In this document: positions 52,905 to 62,204 of the stretch, in pieces | Layout: each line of letters begins with the position of its first letter | How positions within the stretch are numbered: position 1 is the first letter of the stretch | Assembly: GCF_051668705.1 (NCBI RefSeq) | Contig: NZ_CP196351.1 | Location: 1,240,001 to 1,304,000 of the forward strand | Reading direction: 5' to 3' | From: Alterisphingorhabdus sp051668705 | GTDB taxonomy: Bacteria > Pseudomonadota > Alphaproteobacteria > Sphingomonadales > Sphingomonadaceae | DNA: 64,000 bases | Notes under the pieces: generated by a model | What the model was told of the DNA's origin: nothing | Databases searched by the model: none | The model's input: only the letters and a program-made list of their open reading frames with translations | Translations under genes and position numbers: made by a program

Positions 52905-54773
52905 ATGGCCAGCGCCGCAAAAAATATGAACGATATGACATCAGACAGCCAGCCCGACGCCGTTACAGTCCGCTTCGCAGGAGATAGTGGCGACGGGATG
53001 CAGCTAACCGGCGGGCAATTCACGCTTTCTACAGCGCTTTCCGGCAATGATCTTGCCACTTTTCCCGACTTTCCCGCAGAAATACGCGCGCCGCAAGGAA
53101 CGCTTTTCGGTGTGTCGGCTTTTCAGATCAATTTTGGCAGCCGTAAAATCAATACTGCGGGCGATGAACCTGATGTGCTGGTTGCGATGAACCCTGCCGC
53201 TTTGAAGGTCAATGTGGCTGCATTACGTCCTGGCGGCCTAATCATTGCTGACAGCGGTGAATTTGGTGACCGTAATCTGGCCAAAGCCAAATATGACAGC
53301 AATCCGCTGGAGGATGGATCTCTTGGCAAATGGCAGTTGATGGCGTTTGATATTTCGGCGCTTACGCTGGAAGCTGTAAAGCCATTTGGCCTGTCAAACA
53401 AAGAAGCGCTGCGCTGTAAAAACATGTGGACACTGGGGCTATCGCTCTGGATGTTTGATCGTGATCGCCAGCCCATTGTCGATTGGCTGAAAGCCAAATT
53501 TGCCAAAAAGCCGGATATTGCCGACGCCAATATCGCAGCATTAAATGCTGGTCATGCTTATGGTGAGACAGCGGAACTGTCTGGCCCGATGCAGAAGGTT
53601 TCTATTCCTGCTGCACCATCAGAGCCCGGCGTTTATCGCACCGTAACCGGCGCAGAATCGATTTCACTCGGTCTTGTTGCCGGCGCGCAATTGGCCAGTT
53701 TGCCGATGTTCTTTGGTGGATACCCTATCACGCCGGCCTCTGCGATTCTGCATCATCTGGCCCGCTATAAAGAATATGGAGTGACCACCTTCCAAGCTGA
53801 AGATGAGATTGCTGCAATTTGCGCTGCTTTGGGCGCAAGCTATGCTGGATCGCTAGGGGTTACATCATCATCTGGCCCCGGCATTGCCTTGAAAGGCGAA
53901 GCAATGGGGCTTGCGATAATGACCGAATTGCCTCTGGTTATCGTCAATTCACAACGTGGCGGCCCTTCAACTGGTCTGCCGACCAAGACGGAACAGTCTG
54001 ATTTGTATCAGGCGGTATATGGCCGCAATGGCGACGCCCCGATGCCGGTTATTGCGGCCTGCTCGCCGGGAGATGCTTTTGACTGTGCTATCGAAGCTGT
54101 GCGGATAGCGACCCATTATATGACGCCGGTTATGTTGTTGACGGACGGTTATATCGCCAATGCTGCCGAGCCTTGGAAAGTGCCGGATATGAGCAGCTAT
54201 ACGCCATTTCCGATTGAGCATATGACCAAGGCGCAGGAAGGCGGCTTTTTGCCTTATGGCCGTGATGAAAAACTGTCACGTCCATGGGTGAAGCCGGGAA
54301 CGCCTGAATTGATGCACCGTATTGGTGGTATCGAAAAAGCGGTTGATACTGGCCATATCGAATATGCCCCTGAAAACCACCAAGCGATGACCGATATTCG
54401 CCGTGATAAGGTTTTGGGCGTCGCGGGCAGCATTCCTGATCAGGCCGTTGATATGGGAGAGGCATCAGGCAAATTGGCTGTCGTCGGTTGGGGTTCAACC
54501 TATGGCCCGATCAGTCAGGCCGTTCGTCGCTCACGCGATGCTGGTCTGGATGTTTCCCATATCCATATTCGCCATATCTGGCCGATGCCCAATAATTTGG
54601 GTGACCTTTTGCGCTCTTATGACCGTGTCATCGTGCCTGAAATGAATACAGGCCAGCTCAAAACCATCTTGCGCGACCAATTTTTGGTCGATGCGCGGCC
54701 GGTCAACAAAGTATCGGGCCAACCGTTTAAAATTGCAGAGCTGGAAGCAGCGATTGCGGAGAATATCGCATGA
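52905..54773 (+). CDS. korA: 2-oxoglutarate:ferredoxin oxidoreductase, alpha subunit (gamma-alpha fusion)
   Basis: A 622-residue subunit. The N-terminal gamma domain has GDSGDGMQLTGGQF, and the alpha part begins near 245 with GGYPITPAS. Together with KorB it converts 2-oxoglutarate and CoA to succinyl-CoA, reducing ferredoxin. GAAGGG lies 12 bases before the start. Fused gamma-alpha subunits of this length occur in aerobic bacteria as an oxygen-tolerant variant. A TATATAAT stretch near 52817 may be part of the promoter. Overlaps korB by 4 bases. Confidence 0.94.
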   Translation: MASAAKNMNDMTSDSQPDAVTVRFAGDSGDGMQLTGGQFTLSTALSGNDLATFPDFPAEIRAPQGTLFGVSAFQINFGSRKINTAGDEPDVLVAMNPAALKVNVAALRPGGLIIADSGEFGDRNLAKAKYDSNPLEDGSLGKWQLMAFDISALTLEAVKPFGLSNKEALRCKNMWTLGLSLWMFDRDRQPIVDWLKAKFAKKPDIADANIAALNAGHAYGETAELSGPMQKVSIPAAPSEPGVYRTVTGAESISLGLVAGAQLASLPMFFGGYPITPASAILHHLARYKEYGVTTFQAEDEIAAICAALGASYAGSLGVTSSSGPGIALKGEAMGLAIMTELPLVIVNSQRGGPSTGLPTKTEQSDLYQAVYGRNGDAPMPVIAACSPGDAFDCAIEAVRIATHYMTPVMLLTDGYIANAAEPWKVPDMSSYTPFPIEHMTKAQEGGFLPYGRDEKLSRPWVKPGTPELMHRIGGIEKAVDTGHIEYAPENHQAMTDIRRDKVLGVAGSIPDQAVDMGEASGKLAVVGWGSTYGPISQAVRRSRDAGLDVSHIHIRHIWPMPNNLGDLLRSYDRVIVPEMNTGQLKTILRDQFLVDARPVNKVSGQPFKIAELEAAIAENIA

Positions 54774-55783
54774 ATGAAATCACCAAAATCGAAACCACGT
54801 TAAAAGATTGGGAAACCGATCAAGAAGTGCGCTGGTGCCCGGGTTGCGGGGATTATGCGATATTGAAAGCTGTACAGCGCACCATGCCGCAATTGGGCGC
54901 TGACCCATCCAACACTGTTTTCATTTCGGGCATTGGCTGCTCTAGCCGTTTCCCATATTATATGGAAACATATGGTTTCCACACCATCCATGGCCGTGCA
55001 CCGGCAGTGGCGACTGGTGTTAAACTGGCTAACCCCGAGCTGGATGTGTGGATTGTTACTGGTGATGGTGATGGCCTATCTATCGGCGGCAATCACAGCA
55101 TGCATATTTTGCGGCGCAATCTGGATTGCCAGATCATGCTGTTCAATAATGAGATTTATGGCCTAACCAAAGGCCAATATTCACCCACATCGCGTGAAGG
55201 CACAAACAGTCCGTCAACACCTTATGGTTCTGTTGATCGTCCAGCGACACCATGTGCATTTGCTTTGGGTTCTGGAGCACGTTTTGTTGCGCGCGGCATT
55301 GATGTCGATAAGCGTTTGCCGGATGTACTGAAGGCAGCGCACGCTCATAAAGGCGCAGCTTTTATTGAGATTTTTCAAAACTGTATCGTGTATAATAAAG
55401 ATGTTTTCGATGAATTTGCCGCTAAGAAAACAGCCGCATCGACCCAGCTTTGGTTAGAAAATGGTGAACCAATGCTGTTCGAAAAAGGCGCAAAAGGTAT
55501 TGCGCTGGATGCCGAAGCCATGGCGCTGAAAGTGGTCGATATTGCGGATGGCGACTGGCAGGCTGCTGGCGTTATGGTGCATGATGTCACCAATCGCGCT
55601 GTGGCGCATATGCTGGTCGAGCTGCAATTTGGCGATTTCCCAATGCCCCTTGGTGTGATCTATGATGACCCTGCGCCAACATTTGAGGCGGACATGGGAG
55701 CGCAGCAAGAGAAAGTCGTGGCTGGAAAGACCGGGGATTTGCAGGCTCTGGTGGGCAAAGGCCAAAGCTGGACAGTTGAATAG
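54770..55783 (+). CDS. korB: 2-oxoglutarate:ferredoxin oxidoreductase, beta subunit
   Basis: A 337-residue thiamine-diphosphate subunit. RWCPGCGDY and GIGCSSRFPYY carry conserved cysteines that hold a [4Fe-4S] cluster in the family. The TPP motif is GDGDGLSIGGNH followed by LFNNEIYGLTKGQYSPTS. It forms the enzyme with KorA. No ferredoxin gene lies next to it. Confidence 0.95.
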   Translation: MNEITKIETTLKDWETDQEVRWCPGCGDYAILKAVQRTMPQLGADPSNTVFISGIGCSSRFPYYMETYGFHTIHGRAPAVATGVKLANPELDVWIVTGDGDGLSIGGNHSMHILRRNLDCQIMLFNNEIYGLTKGQYSPTSREGTNSPSTPYGSVDRPATPCAFALGSGARFVARGIDVDKRLPDVLKAAHAHKGAAFIEIFQNCIVYNKDVFDEFAAKKTAASTQLWLENGEPMLFEKGAKGIALDAEAMALKVVDIADGDWQAAGVMVHDVTNRAVAHMLVELQFGDFPMPLGVIYDDPAPTFEADMGAQQEKVVAGKTGDLQALVGKGQSWTVE

Positions 55784-55794
55784 TCGGGAGCATT

Positions 55795-55811
55795 ATGCAA
55801 AATTTGTGCAT
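55795..55811. promoter_or_regulatory. Third ATGCA-N7-TGCAT inverted repeat, overlapping a start codon
   Basis: ATGCA-AAATTTG-TGCAT has the same 5-7-5 layout as the repeats at 18457 and 21618, and agrees with the latter at 14 of 17 positions. Here it coincides with the first codons of a gene, so an operator role is less certain and chance is possible. Confidence 0.25.
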
Positions 55812-56343
55812 GATGTTGCGCAAATTTATAATGTTTATTGCTGCAAATGTGGTCTATGTGACGGGTGCCCTTAGCGCAAGCGCTTATGAACCATCGCGGA
55901 TAATAGGAACAATTGAGCGTCCTGCTGACAAGGATTGGGGCGACCTTTACCTTGTGGAAATTGAGCTGCCAAAGGCACGACCGCATCCATCTGAATATTA
56001 TTGCCCTAGCGATATGGATGAAAATAGCATCTGCCTAGGCGCTTCGATTATCTACCGCCAAGGTAAGATATTACGCGTTTTGGCTGCTACGAAAGAGAGC
56101 CCATCGTTGCGCAAAAAAGTGCGTGTGAAAGGCATAGGCGGGCACGCAGTGCGTTATGGACCGGCAAAATACGCTGTTGTGCTATTAGAGCGGACGGATG
56201 ACGGCTATTATTGGATGCCAATCGAGGCGACCATAAACCGCGGCAAATTCTGCCTAAGCGACCAAGCAATTGACTATTTCAACATTAGCCTAAAGTTGCG
56301 ACCACGCGCTTCTGAAGATTGGGAATCTTGCTTTAGGATATGA
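55795..56343 (+). CDS. Exported protein of unknown function
   Basis: A 182-residue protein. An N-terminal hydrophobic segment (FIMFIAANVVYVTGAL) ending SASA suggests a signal peptide. The mature part has four cysteines (YYCPS, SICLG, KFCLS, ESCFR), which could make two disulfides, and mixed beta-like sequence. GGGAG precedes the ATG. The first 17 bases form an ATGCA-N7-TGCAT inverted repeat. It starts 11 bases after korB but bears no visible relation to it. I do not recognise the family. Confidence 0.72.
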   Translation: MQNLCMMLRKFIMFIAANVVYVTGALSASAYEPSRIIGTIERPADKDWGDLYLVEIELPKARPHPSEYYCPSDMDENSICLGASIIYRQGKILRVLAATKESPSLRKKVRVKGIGGHAVRYGPAKYAVVLLERTDDGYYWMPIEATINRGKFCLSDQAIDYFNISLKLRPRASEDWESCFRI

Positions 56344-56362
56344 AAGTGACTAGCTGCACTTT

Positions 56363-57319
56363 ATGGATAATTTCACTCATAGCCTTGCAGGCTGGGCGCT
56401 TTCTCAGGCTGGTCTGAAACGCAAAACGGGGCTTGCCACCGCCACACTTATCATCGCTGCCAATCTGCCGGATATTGACGCAGTTGCAACATTATTGGGT
56501 GGGCATCAGCATTTGGCGATACGTCGCGGCATCACTCATGGACCGGTTGCGATGATAGTGCTGCCGATAGCGTTAACTTTCGCGATGATAGGGTTTGACC
56601 GCTGGCAAACTAAGCGCGGTAAGCGGCCTACGGGCCGAGCGCCGATCAGGCCTGTCTGGCTTTTGGCGCTCGCTTTTATCGGTACATGGAGTCATCCGGC
56701 ACTCGATCTCATGAACAGCTATGGTGTGCGCCTTTTGGAGCCGTTTTCCAGCCAATGGTATTATGGTGACACCTTATATATTATTGATGTTTGGCTATGG
56801 CTGATATTGCCCATCGGTATCTGGTATTCGCGAAAACTTGAAAAAAAGGGGAGTGGGCGCTGGCGCACTCCTGCACTGATCGTTGTAGCTATGGCCTTGG
56901 CCTATATTCAGTTTAACAGCTGGTTCACGAAGAGAGCTGTGCTGAAAACATCTGTTGCGGTAACTCTGGCAGACCAGGGTAATTTGCCAGAACAAGTGGT
57001 AGCCAATCCCGTGCCAGTGAAATTCTGGGAGCGCGAAATGTTGTGGCGTCAGGATGATAGCTACGGGATGGGGCAATATAGTTTGGCGTATGGCGCTGGC
57101 CTTTCAGGAAAGCGGTTTGCCAGCAATATGGATAATCCCGCTGTGGCCTATGCGCGGGAAACGAACCCAGACTTGGATGCCTATCTGTTTTGGTCGCGAA
57201 TGCCTTTTGCAAAAATCGAAGAACAGAATGGCAAGACTGTGGTTATCGTGCGTGATGCGCGGCTTACAAATCCGCTTTTGGGGGATCGTTTTACGGTTAC
57301 GACCGTTATTGACGAATAG
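56363..57319 (+). CDS. YdjM-like membrane-bound metal-dependent hydrolase family protein
   Basis: A 318-residue inner-membrane protein with about four helices in the first half. It has the conserved polar motifs MDNFTHSLAGW, LPDIDAVA, RGITHG and SHPALDLMNSYG, whose histidines and aspartates suggest a metal site (PF04307 type). The C-terminal third is soluble. The activity is unknown for the family. It follows the unknown exported protein by 19 bases and precedes photolyase by 59. Confidence 0.88.
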   Translation: MDNFTHSLAGWALSQAGLKRKTGLATATLIIAANLPDIDAVATLLGGHQHLAIRRGITHGPVAMIVLPIALTFAMIGFDRWQTKRGKRPTGRAPIRPVWLLALAFIGTWSHPALDLMNSYGVRLLEPFSSQWYYGDTLYIIDVWLWLILPIGIWYSRKLEKKGSGRWRTPALIVVAMALAYIQFNSWFTKRAVLKTSVAVTLADQGNLPEQVVANPVPVKFWEREMLWRQDDSYGMGQYSLAYGAGLSGKRFASNMDNPAVAYARETNPDLDAYLFWSRMPFAKIEEQNGKTVVIVRDARLTNPLLGDRFTVTTVIDE

Positions 57320-57378
57320 AGAGTGGAGCCGTGTCTCAACATTGAGAGCGCACAGAATAATTTACCGATAGAGGGTTT

Positions 57379-58788
57379 ATGCAACCAGTCATTATATGGT
57401 TTCGCCGCGACTTGCGTCTTGCCGATCAGGCGGCGGTGCGGGCGGCAGTTGATAGCGGTGCGCCCATTATCGCTGTTTATGTTCTGGATGATGAAACCCC
57501 AAAACATCGCAAAATGGGCGGCGCTTCGCGATGGTGGCTGCATCATAGTTTGCAATCTCTCGGCAAAGCCTTGGAGGCGCGTGGATCAAAGCTGATTTTG
57601 CGGCGCGGAAATAGTGCCAATATCATTGCTGATATTGCGCATAAGGCTGGTGCTTCTGCGGTCCATGCACTTCATCATTATGAACCATGGTGGCTGAATG
57701 CACAAAAGGCGCTGCGCAAAGCCATGTCCGATGATATTGCTCTGGAACTACACCATGGCAATTATCTCGTGCCTCCGGGCAGTGTCACAACGGGCAGCGG
57801 GAACCCCTATAAAGTATATACCCCTTTTTGGCGCGCACTGAATCAGCATATGCCGCCACCTCAACCCTTATCCACCCCGCAATCATTTGTAGCGCCGGAC
57901 GATTGGCCGGTCAGCGATGATTTGGATGAGTGGGCGTTATTGCCCAGCAAACCAAATTGGGCGAAGGGCTTTGCGGAGATGTGGACGCCAGGTGAGCAGG
58001 GCGCTGCCAACAGCTTATCGAATTTTGCGCCTAAGGCAGACGCTTATGATGAAAAACGCAACCTGCCCAGTGTTGCTGATACATCCTTTCTTTCCCCGCA
58101 TTTGCATTTTGGTGAGATCAGTCCGGCCACAATCTGGCACAAGATTATGGAATGTTCGCAAAATGGCGGCGGTGACGTTGAAACCTATTTGAAGGAAATC
58201 GTCTGGCGCGATTATGCGCAAAATCTGGTCTTCCAATTCCCGCAATATGGCCGTGACAATGGGCGTTCGCAATTTGATAATCTGCCATGGCGTGAGATGG
58301 ATGACGAAAGAGTATCCGCTGAATTTACTGCATGGACCAAAGGCCGCACAGGCTATCCTATTGTCGATGCCGGTATGCGTGAGCTTTGGACAACGGGATG
58401 GATGCATAACCGTGTGCGGATGATAACGGCCAGCTTTCTGACCAAGCATTTACTGATCGACTGGCGCCATGGAGAGCAATGGTTTTGGGATACCTTAGTA
58501 GATGCGGACTATGCCAGCAATGCCAGCAATTGGCAGTGGGTCGCAGGAACAGGCATGGATGCCAATATGTTTGTGCGGATCATGGCCCCGCTAACCCAAT
58601 CAGAGAAATTTGATGCAGGAAATTATATCCGCAAATGGGTGCCAGAACTTGCTGATCTGTATGACCCATATGTCCATGATCCAGATGAGTTTGGCCGCAG
58701 GCCCAAAGGCTATCCGCGCAAGATGATCCCGCACAAAGTGGCGCGGCAACGTGCCCTTGATGCACACGATACTATCAAAAAGAGCTAG
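57379..58788 (+). CDS. phrB: Deoxyribodipyrimidine photolyase
   Basis: A 469-residue light-driven DNA repair enzyme of the class I CPD photolyase/cryptochrome family. It has the N-terminal antenna domain (IIWFRRDLRL) and the FAD domain with LPWREMDDE, GYPIVDAGMREL, MHNRVRMITASFL, DWRHGEQWF and NASNWQWVAGTG. These hold the FAD pocket and tryptophans of the electron chain. It lies 73 bases before the cyclopropane synthase gene; such pairs are common in light-stress clusters. Confidence 0.96.
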   Translation: MQPVIIWFRRDLRLADQAAVRAAVDSGAPIIAVYVLDDETPKHRKMGGASRWWLHHSLQSLGKALEARGSKLILRRGNSANIIADIAHKAGASAVHALHHYEPWWLNAQKALRKAMSDDIALELHHGNYLVPPGSVTTGSGNPYKVYTPFWRALNQHMPPPQPLSTPQSFVAPDDWPVSDDLDEWALLPSKPNWAKGFAEMWTPGEQGAANSLSNFAPKADAYDEKRNLPSVADTSFLSPHLHFGEISPATIWHKIMECSQNGGGDVETYLKEIVWRDYAQNLVFQFPQYGRDNGRSQFDNLPWREMDDERVSAEFTAWTKGRTGYPIVDAGMRELWTTGWMHNRVRMITASFLTKHLLIDWRHGEQWFWDTLVDADYASNASNWQWVAGTGMDANMFVRIMAPLTQSEKFDAGNYIRKWVPELADLYDPYVHDPDEFGRRPKGYPRKMIPHKVARQRALDAHDTIKKS

Positions 58789-58861
58789 GCTCAGAAGCTA
58801 ATTCTGTGGGCATGTGCGTTTGACGATTGCAACGCTTTAATAGTCGAGCCATAAGCAAATA

Positions 58862-60178
58862 ATGAATGCCGGACAGGGACATCGTGGCCAGCAATTTTTG
58901 CAAGCCGATAAGGGCTTTGCAACGGGGCAGGGCATATTATCCAATCTGGCCGGATCGTACCCGAAGAAATTAATGCAGCGTGTCTTTACGCGCTATCTTG
59001 ATCAGATAGATGCTGGGCTGGAGTCCGGTCGTATTGAGGGGCATTTGCCTAATGGCGAGATTTGCATCTTGGGCGGCAGAAGCGACGGACCGGTCGCTAT
59101 TGTCTATTTGAACCAGTGGCGCGCTTTGTTGCGGGTTGCGCGATCTGGCTCGGTTGGTCTTTATAAAGCATGGGAGCTAGGCGAGTGGGCCAGCCCTGAT
59201 CCTGTGCAATTATTTACGCTTTTTGTCGCCAATCGCAAAGCAATGGGCAGCATGGCAAGAGCCTCTGGAACGGCGCGGATGCTTAATCGTATAGGACATT
59301 TCTTCCGCCGCAATACCGGCCAAAAAGCCCGTGAGAATATCGCTTTCCACTATGATTTGGGCAATGATTTTTACGCTGCTTGGCTCGATAAGAGCATGAC
59401 CTATTCTTCAGCGATGTTTGATAATGCCAGCGACACTTTGGCCAGCGACACTTTGGAAAGTGCGCAACAAACCAAGATGCAGGCCATTGCGGATCGGTTG
59501 AACGTTAAGCGGGATGATAAAGTGCTGGAAATCGGCTTTGGCTGGGGGGGCATGTCGCGCCATGTTGCTAAGGCGAGGGGAGTACATGTCACGGGCATTA
59601 CCTTATCGTCACAACAGCTTGAATACGCTCAGATACAAGCAAATTTTAGCGGCTTGTCCAACAAGCTGGATTATCAGCTGATCGACTATCGCGATATTGA
59701 AGGCCAGTTTGACGCGATTATGAGCGTGGAAATGGTTGAAGCTGTAGGACAGGAATATTGGGGCGTCTATTTGGACAGAATTGCCAACTTACTGAAACCC
59801 AGTGGCAGGGCCGCAATCCAATATATTGCTATTGCTGATGATATCTTTGAGAAATATGCCAGCAATGTTGATTTTATCCAGACCTATATTTTCCCGGGCG
59901 GCATGCTGCTTTCTGAGAGCCAGTTTCGTGCCTTGGCGGAGCAGCGTGGTCTTGAGTGGTGCGAGCCAGTACATTTTGGTCAGGACTATGCGCAAACGTT
60001 GTTGATGTGGAGGAAAAGATTTGACGATGCGGCTGAAAATGGGCGACTACCTGACGGCTTTGACACACATTTTGCGCGGCTTTGGCGCTTTTATCTGATG
60101 TATTGCGAAGGTGGCTTCAGAGGCGGAGGCATTTATGTAGGCCAAGTCACGCTGGTGAAATCAGGGGAATGTGCCTAA
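58862..60178 (+). CDS. cfa: Cyclopropane-fatty-acyl-phospholipid synthase family methyltransferase
   Basis: A 438-residue enzyme that methylates unsaturated phospholipid chains using S-adenosylmethionine. Family marks are FHYDLGNDFYAAWLDKSMTYSS, SAM motif LEIGFGWGG, GITLSSQQLEYA, and the late YCEGGFRGGGI. Two copies of ASDTL stand in tandem near residues 189-198, from a 15-base duplication. It may instead form methyl-branched products as some relatives do. Confidence 0.92.
   Translation: MNAGQGHRGQQFLQADKGFATGQGILSNLAGSYPKKLMQRVFTRYLDQIDAGLESGRIEGHLPNGEICILGGRSDGPVAIVYLNQWRALLRVARSGSVGLYKAWELGEWASPDPVQLFTLFVANRKAMGSMARASGTARMLNRIGHFFRRNTGQKARENIAFHYDLGNDFYAAWLDKSMTYSSAMFDNASDTLASDTLESAQQTKMQAIADRLNVKRDDKVLEIGFGWGGMSRHVAKARGVHVTGITLSSQQLEYAQIQANFSGLSNKLDYQLIDYRDIEGQFDAIMSVEMVEAVGQEYWGVYLDRIANLLKPSGRAAIQYIAIADDIFEKYASNVDFIQTYIFPGGMLLSESQFRALAEQRGLEWCEPVHFGQDYAQTLLMWRKRFDDAAENGRLPDGFDTHFARLWRFYLMYCEGGFRGGGIYVGQVTLVKSGECA
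59426..59455 (+). repeat. 15-bp perfect tandem duplication inside cfa
   Basis: GCCAGCGACACTTTG occurs twice without a gap, coding ASDTL-ASDTL. It keeps the frame and lies in a variable loop between the substrate region and the SAM fold, so the enzyme is probably still functional. Confidence 0.9.
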
Positions 60179-60213
60179 CATGCAAAATAGATATAAATAT
60201 ATGGGGATGAGAG

Positions 60214-61449
60214 ATGCGAATTTTGACGGCGATAGCAGCATCGGCATTGATGCTGGGTGTTACTGGTTGCGACTTTGTGAAAAAGACAGCTGCGGATGCT
60301 GCTGGTTTGCCAACGGATAATAACGTGCTGTTCTGGACTCAAGACCAACGCGATAACGCTTTTCGTCAGATGGAAATTCTGGCGGAAACACGGACCATCT
60401 CTGCCGGCGAACAAACCTATGACTTAGCGCAAGGCGAAGCTATCGAACTGGGCGAATGGCAGGGTGAGGGTGATCGCAGCTGGAATCTAACCAAATATAT
60501 GTTGGATCAACGCGCGGCGGGCGTGATTGTTTTGCACAAGGGCAAGATACGGTTGGAAAAATATGAATTGGACTATGCTGCCGATGGCAGGTGGACCAGC
60601 TTTTCTGTAGCCAAATCCTTTGTTTCCAGCCTTGTTGGCGCTGCTTTGCAAGATGGCTATATTAAGTCGCTTAATGATCCGCTGACACAATATATCCCTG
60701 AGCTAAAAGGCAGCGGATATGACGGCGTTACCGTTGAACAATTGCTCACTATGACATCAGGTGTGAAATGGAATGAGGATTATGCCGACCCGGAATCAGA
60801 CGTTGCCAAGTTCAATCTGGTAAAGTCCAAAGATGGTGATAACCCAATCCTGACCTATATGGCGACTTTGGAGCGTGAGGCAGAGCCGGGCACACGCTGG
60901 CAATATAATACAGGTGAAACCAATTTAATCGGCGTATTGGTGGCCAAGGCGACAGATAAAACCTTGGCCGACTATCTGTCAGAAAAAATCTGGGTTCCTT
61001 ATGGCATGCAAATGGATGCTGAATGGCTGCTAAATGACGGTGGTTATGAGATTGGCGGCTGCTGTATCTCAGCTGCATTGCGCGATTATGCGCTTTTGGG
61101 TCAATTTGTAGTTGATGGCGGCAAAGCTGGGGGTAAACAAATTGTGCCTGAAGGCTGGTTTGAAAAGGCTGGCGTGAAGCAGGCCGATATTGGATTGCCG
61201 GGCAAGGGCTATGGCTATCAATGGTGGACTTATGATGATGGCAGTTTCGCTGCGCAGGGTATTTTTGGGCAAGGTATATTTATCGACCCTGCTCGCGAAC
61301 TGGTTGTAGCGTCAAATGGTAATTGGCCTGAAGCGACCAATGATCGCCTCAAAACAGCGCGCGATAATTTCTATAAAGCGGTGCAGGCAGCAGTTGATGC
61401 AGAAGGTGTGCGTCAACCTAATGCTGATAATAGTGATTCAGCGGGTTAA
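60214..61449 (+). CDS. Serine hydrolase lipoprotein (beta-lactamase class C/EstB family)
   Basis: A 411-residue lipoprotein with lipobox VTGC (Cys19). The SxxK motif is S131-V-A-K134; the second motif is YNTGETN from Y231. The fold matches class C beta-lactamase-like esterases and D-peptidases. It is probably an envelope esterase or peptidase; beta-lactam cleavage is not implied. It is 35 bases behind cfa on the same strand and convergent with the SDR gene. Confidence 0.9.
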   Translation: MRILTAIAASALMLGVTGCDFVKKTAADAAGLPTDNNVLFWTQDQRDNAFRQMEILAETRTISAGEQTYDLAQGEAIELGEWQGEGDRSWNLTKYMLDQRAAGVIVLHKGKIRLEKYELDYAADGRWTSFSVAKSFVSSLVGAALQDGYIKSLNDPLTQYIPELKGSGYDGVTVEQLLTMTSGVKWNEDYADPESDVAKFNLVKSKDGDNPILTYMATLEREAEPGTRWQYNTGETNLIGVLVAKATDKTLADYLSEKIWVPYGMQMDAEWLLNDGGYEIGGCCISAALRDYALLGQFVVDGGKAGGKQIVPEGWFEKAGVKQADIGLPGKGYGYQWWTYDDGSFAAQGIFGQGIFIDPARELVVASNGNWPEATNDRLKTARDNFYKAVQAAVDAEGVRQPNADNSDSAG

Positions 61450-61454
61450 TTAAT

Positions 61455-61496
61455 GGGCCGGGTAACTCTGGCCCGTAAATATTGGCATTAGCCAAT
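61455..61496. terminator. Hairpin pair between convergent genes (possible bidirectional terminator)
   Basis: GGGCC/GGCCC (61455-61459 and 61470-61474) and a perfect ATTGGC-ATTA-GCCAAT hairpin (61481-61496) overlapping the SDR stop. Neither has a strong T run, so termination is possible rather than certain. Confidence 0.4.
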
Positions 61497-62204
61497 TTGA
61501 AAGCGGCTATTTGTTGCAAAGCCGCTAATGGCCAGTTCGGTTATCTTATCCGCAACGACATCCGGTGTTTTCAGTGTCATCGGGTCTCCTCCCGGGTAAG
61601 CCTCAGCGCGCATATCTGTGCGCGTTTTGCCCGGATCGATAATGGCTGTGGTTATCTTGCTGATATTGCGCATTTCTTCGCCATAGCTCGCTACCAATGT
61701 TTCCAGTGCAGCTTTGGATGCGCCATAGCCGCCCCAAAATGCGCGCGGTTTTGTGCCGACTGAGCTCGTCATAGCAAAGACTTTTCCAGCATCACTTTTG
61801 CGCAGCATCGGGTCGAAGGCGGCAATAAGGGCATGTTGCGCCAGGATGTTGATCGTCAAAATCTCACTAAAGTCTTTACCCGCCATATTCGCAATCGGAC
61901 CCAAATTGCCCAAAATAGCGGCATTCAGGACGAGCATATCAAGTGCTGGCCATCGTTCACCAAATGCTGCGGCCAATCGCGCAACGGAATCGCCATCGGC
62001 TATATCTAAAGGTGCAATAGTTGCTGATCCGCCAGCATCAAAAATAGCATCCTCGACTTTTTCCAATTCGTCGGCATTGCGCGCAACCAGCAAAATATGT
62101 GCACCCTGTGCAGCAAGGGACTTGGCAATAGCAGCACCAATACCTTTGCTTGCCCCGGTTACCAGTGCAACCTTGTCCGCCAATGGCAATGCGTCATCGC
62201 TCAT
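61488..62204 (-). CDS. Short-chain dehydrogenase/reductase
   Basis: A 238-residue Rossmann oxidoreductase. The cofactor motif is TGASKGIG, NAA appears in VLNAAIL, the catalytic serine in TSSVGT and the YxxxK pair in YGASKAAL. The arginine in VARNAD suggests NADP(H). It starts inside the purF stop (ATGA), so it is translated with purF. Substrate unknown. Confidence 0.93.
   Translation of the reverse strand: MSDDALPLADKVALVTGASKGIGAAIAKSLAAQGAHILLVARNADELEKVEDAIFDAGGSATIAPLDIADGDSVARLAAAFGERWPALDMLVLNAAILGNLGPIANMAGKDFSEILTINILAQHALIAAFDPMLRKSDAGKVFAMTSSVGTKPRAFWGGYGASKAALETLVASYGEEMRNISKITTAIIDPGKTRTDMRAEAYPGGDPMTLKTPDVVADKITELAISGFATNSRFQIG

Noticed and set aside
60214..61449. Serine hydrolase as an antibiotic-resistance beta-lactamase
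   Set aside because: The SxxK and YNTG motifs are shared with many esterases and peptidases; it is a lipoprotein of the EstB-like type and nothing indicates beta-lactam cleavage.
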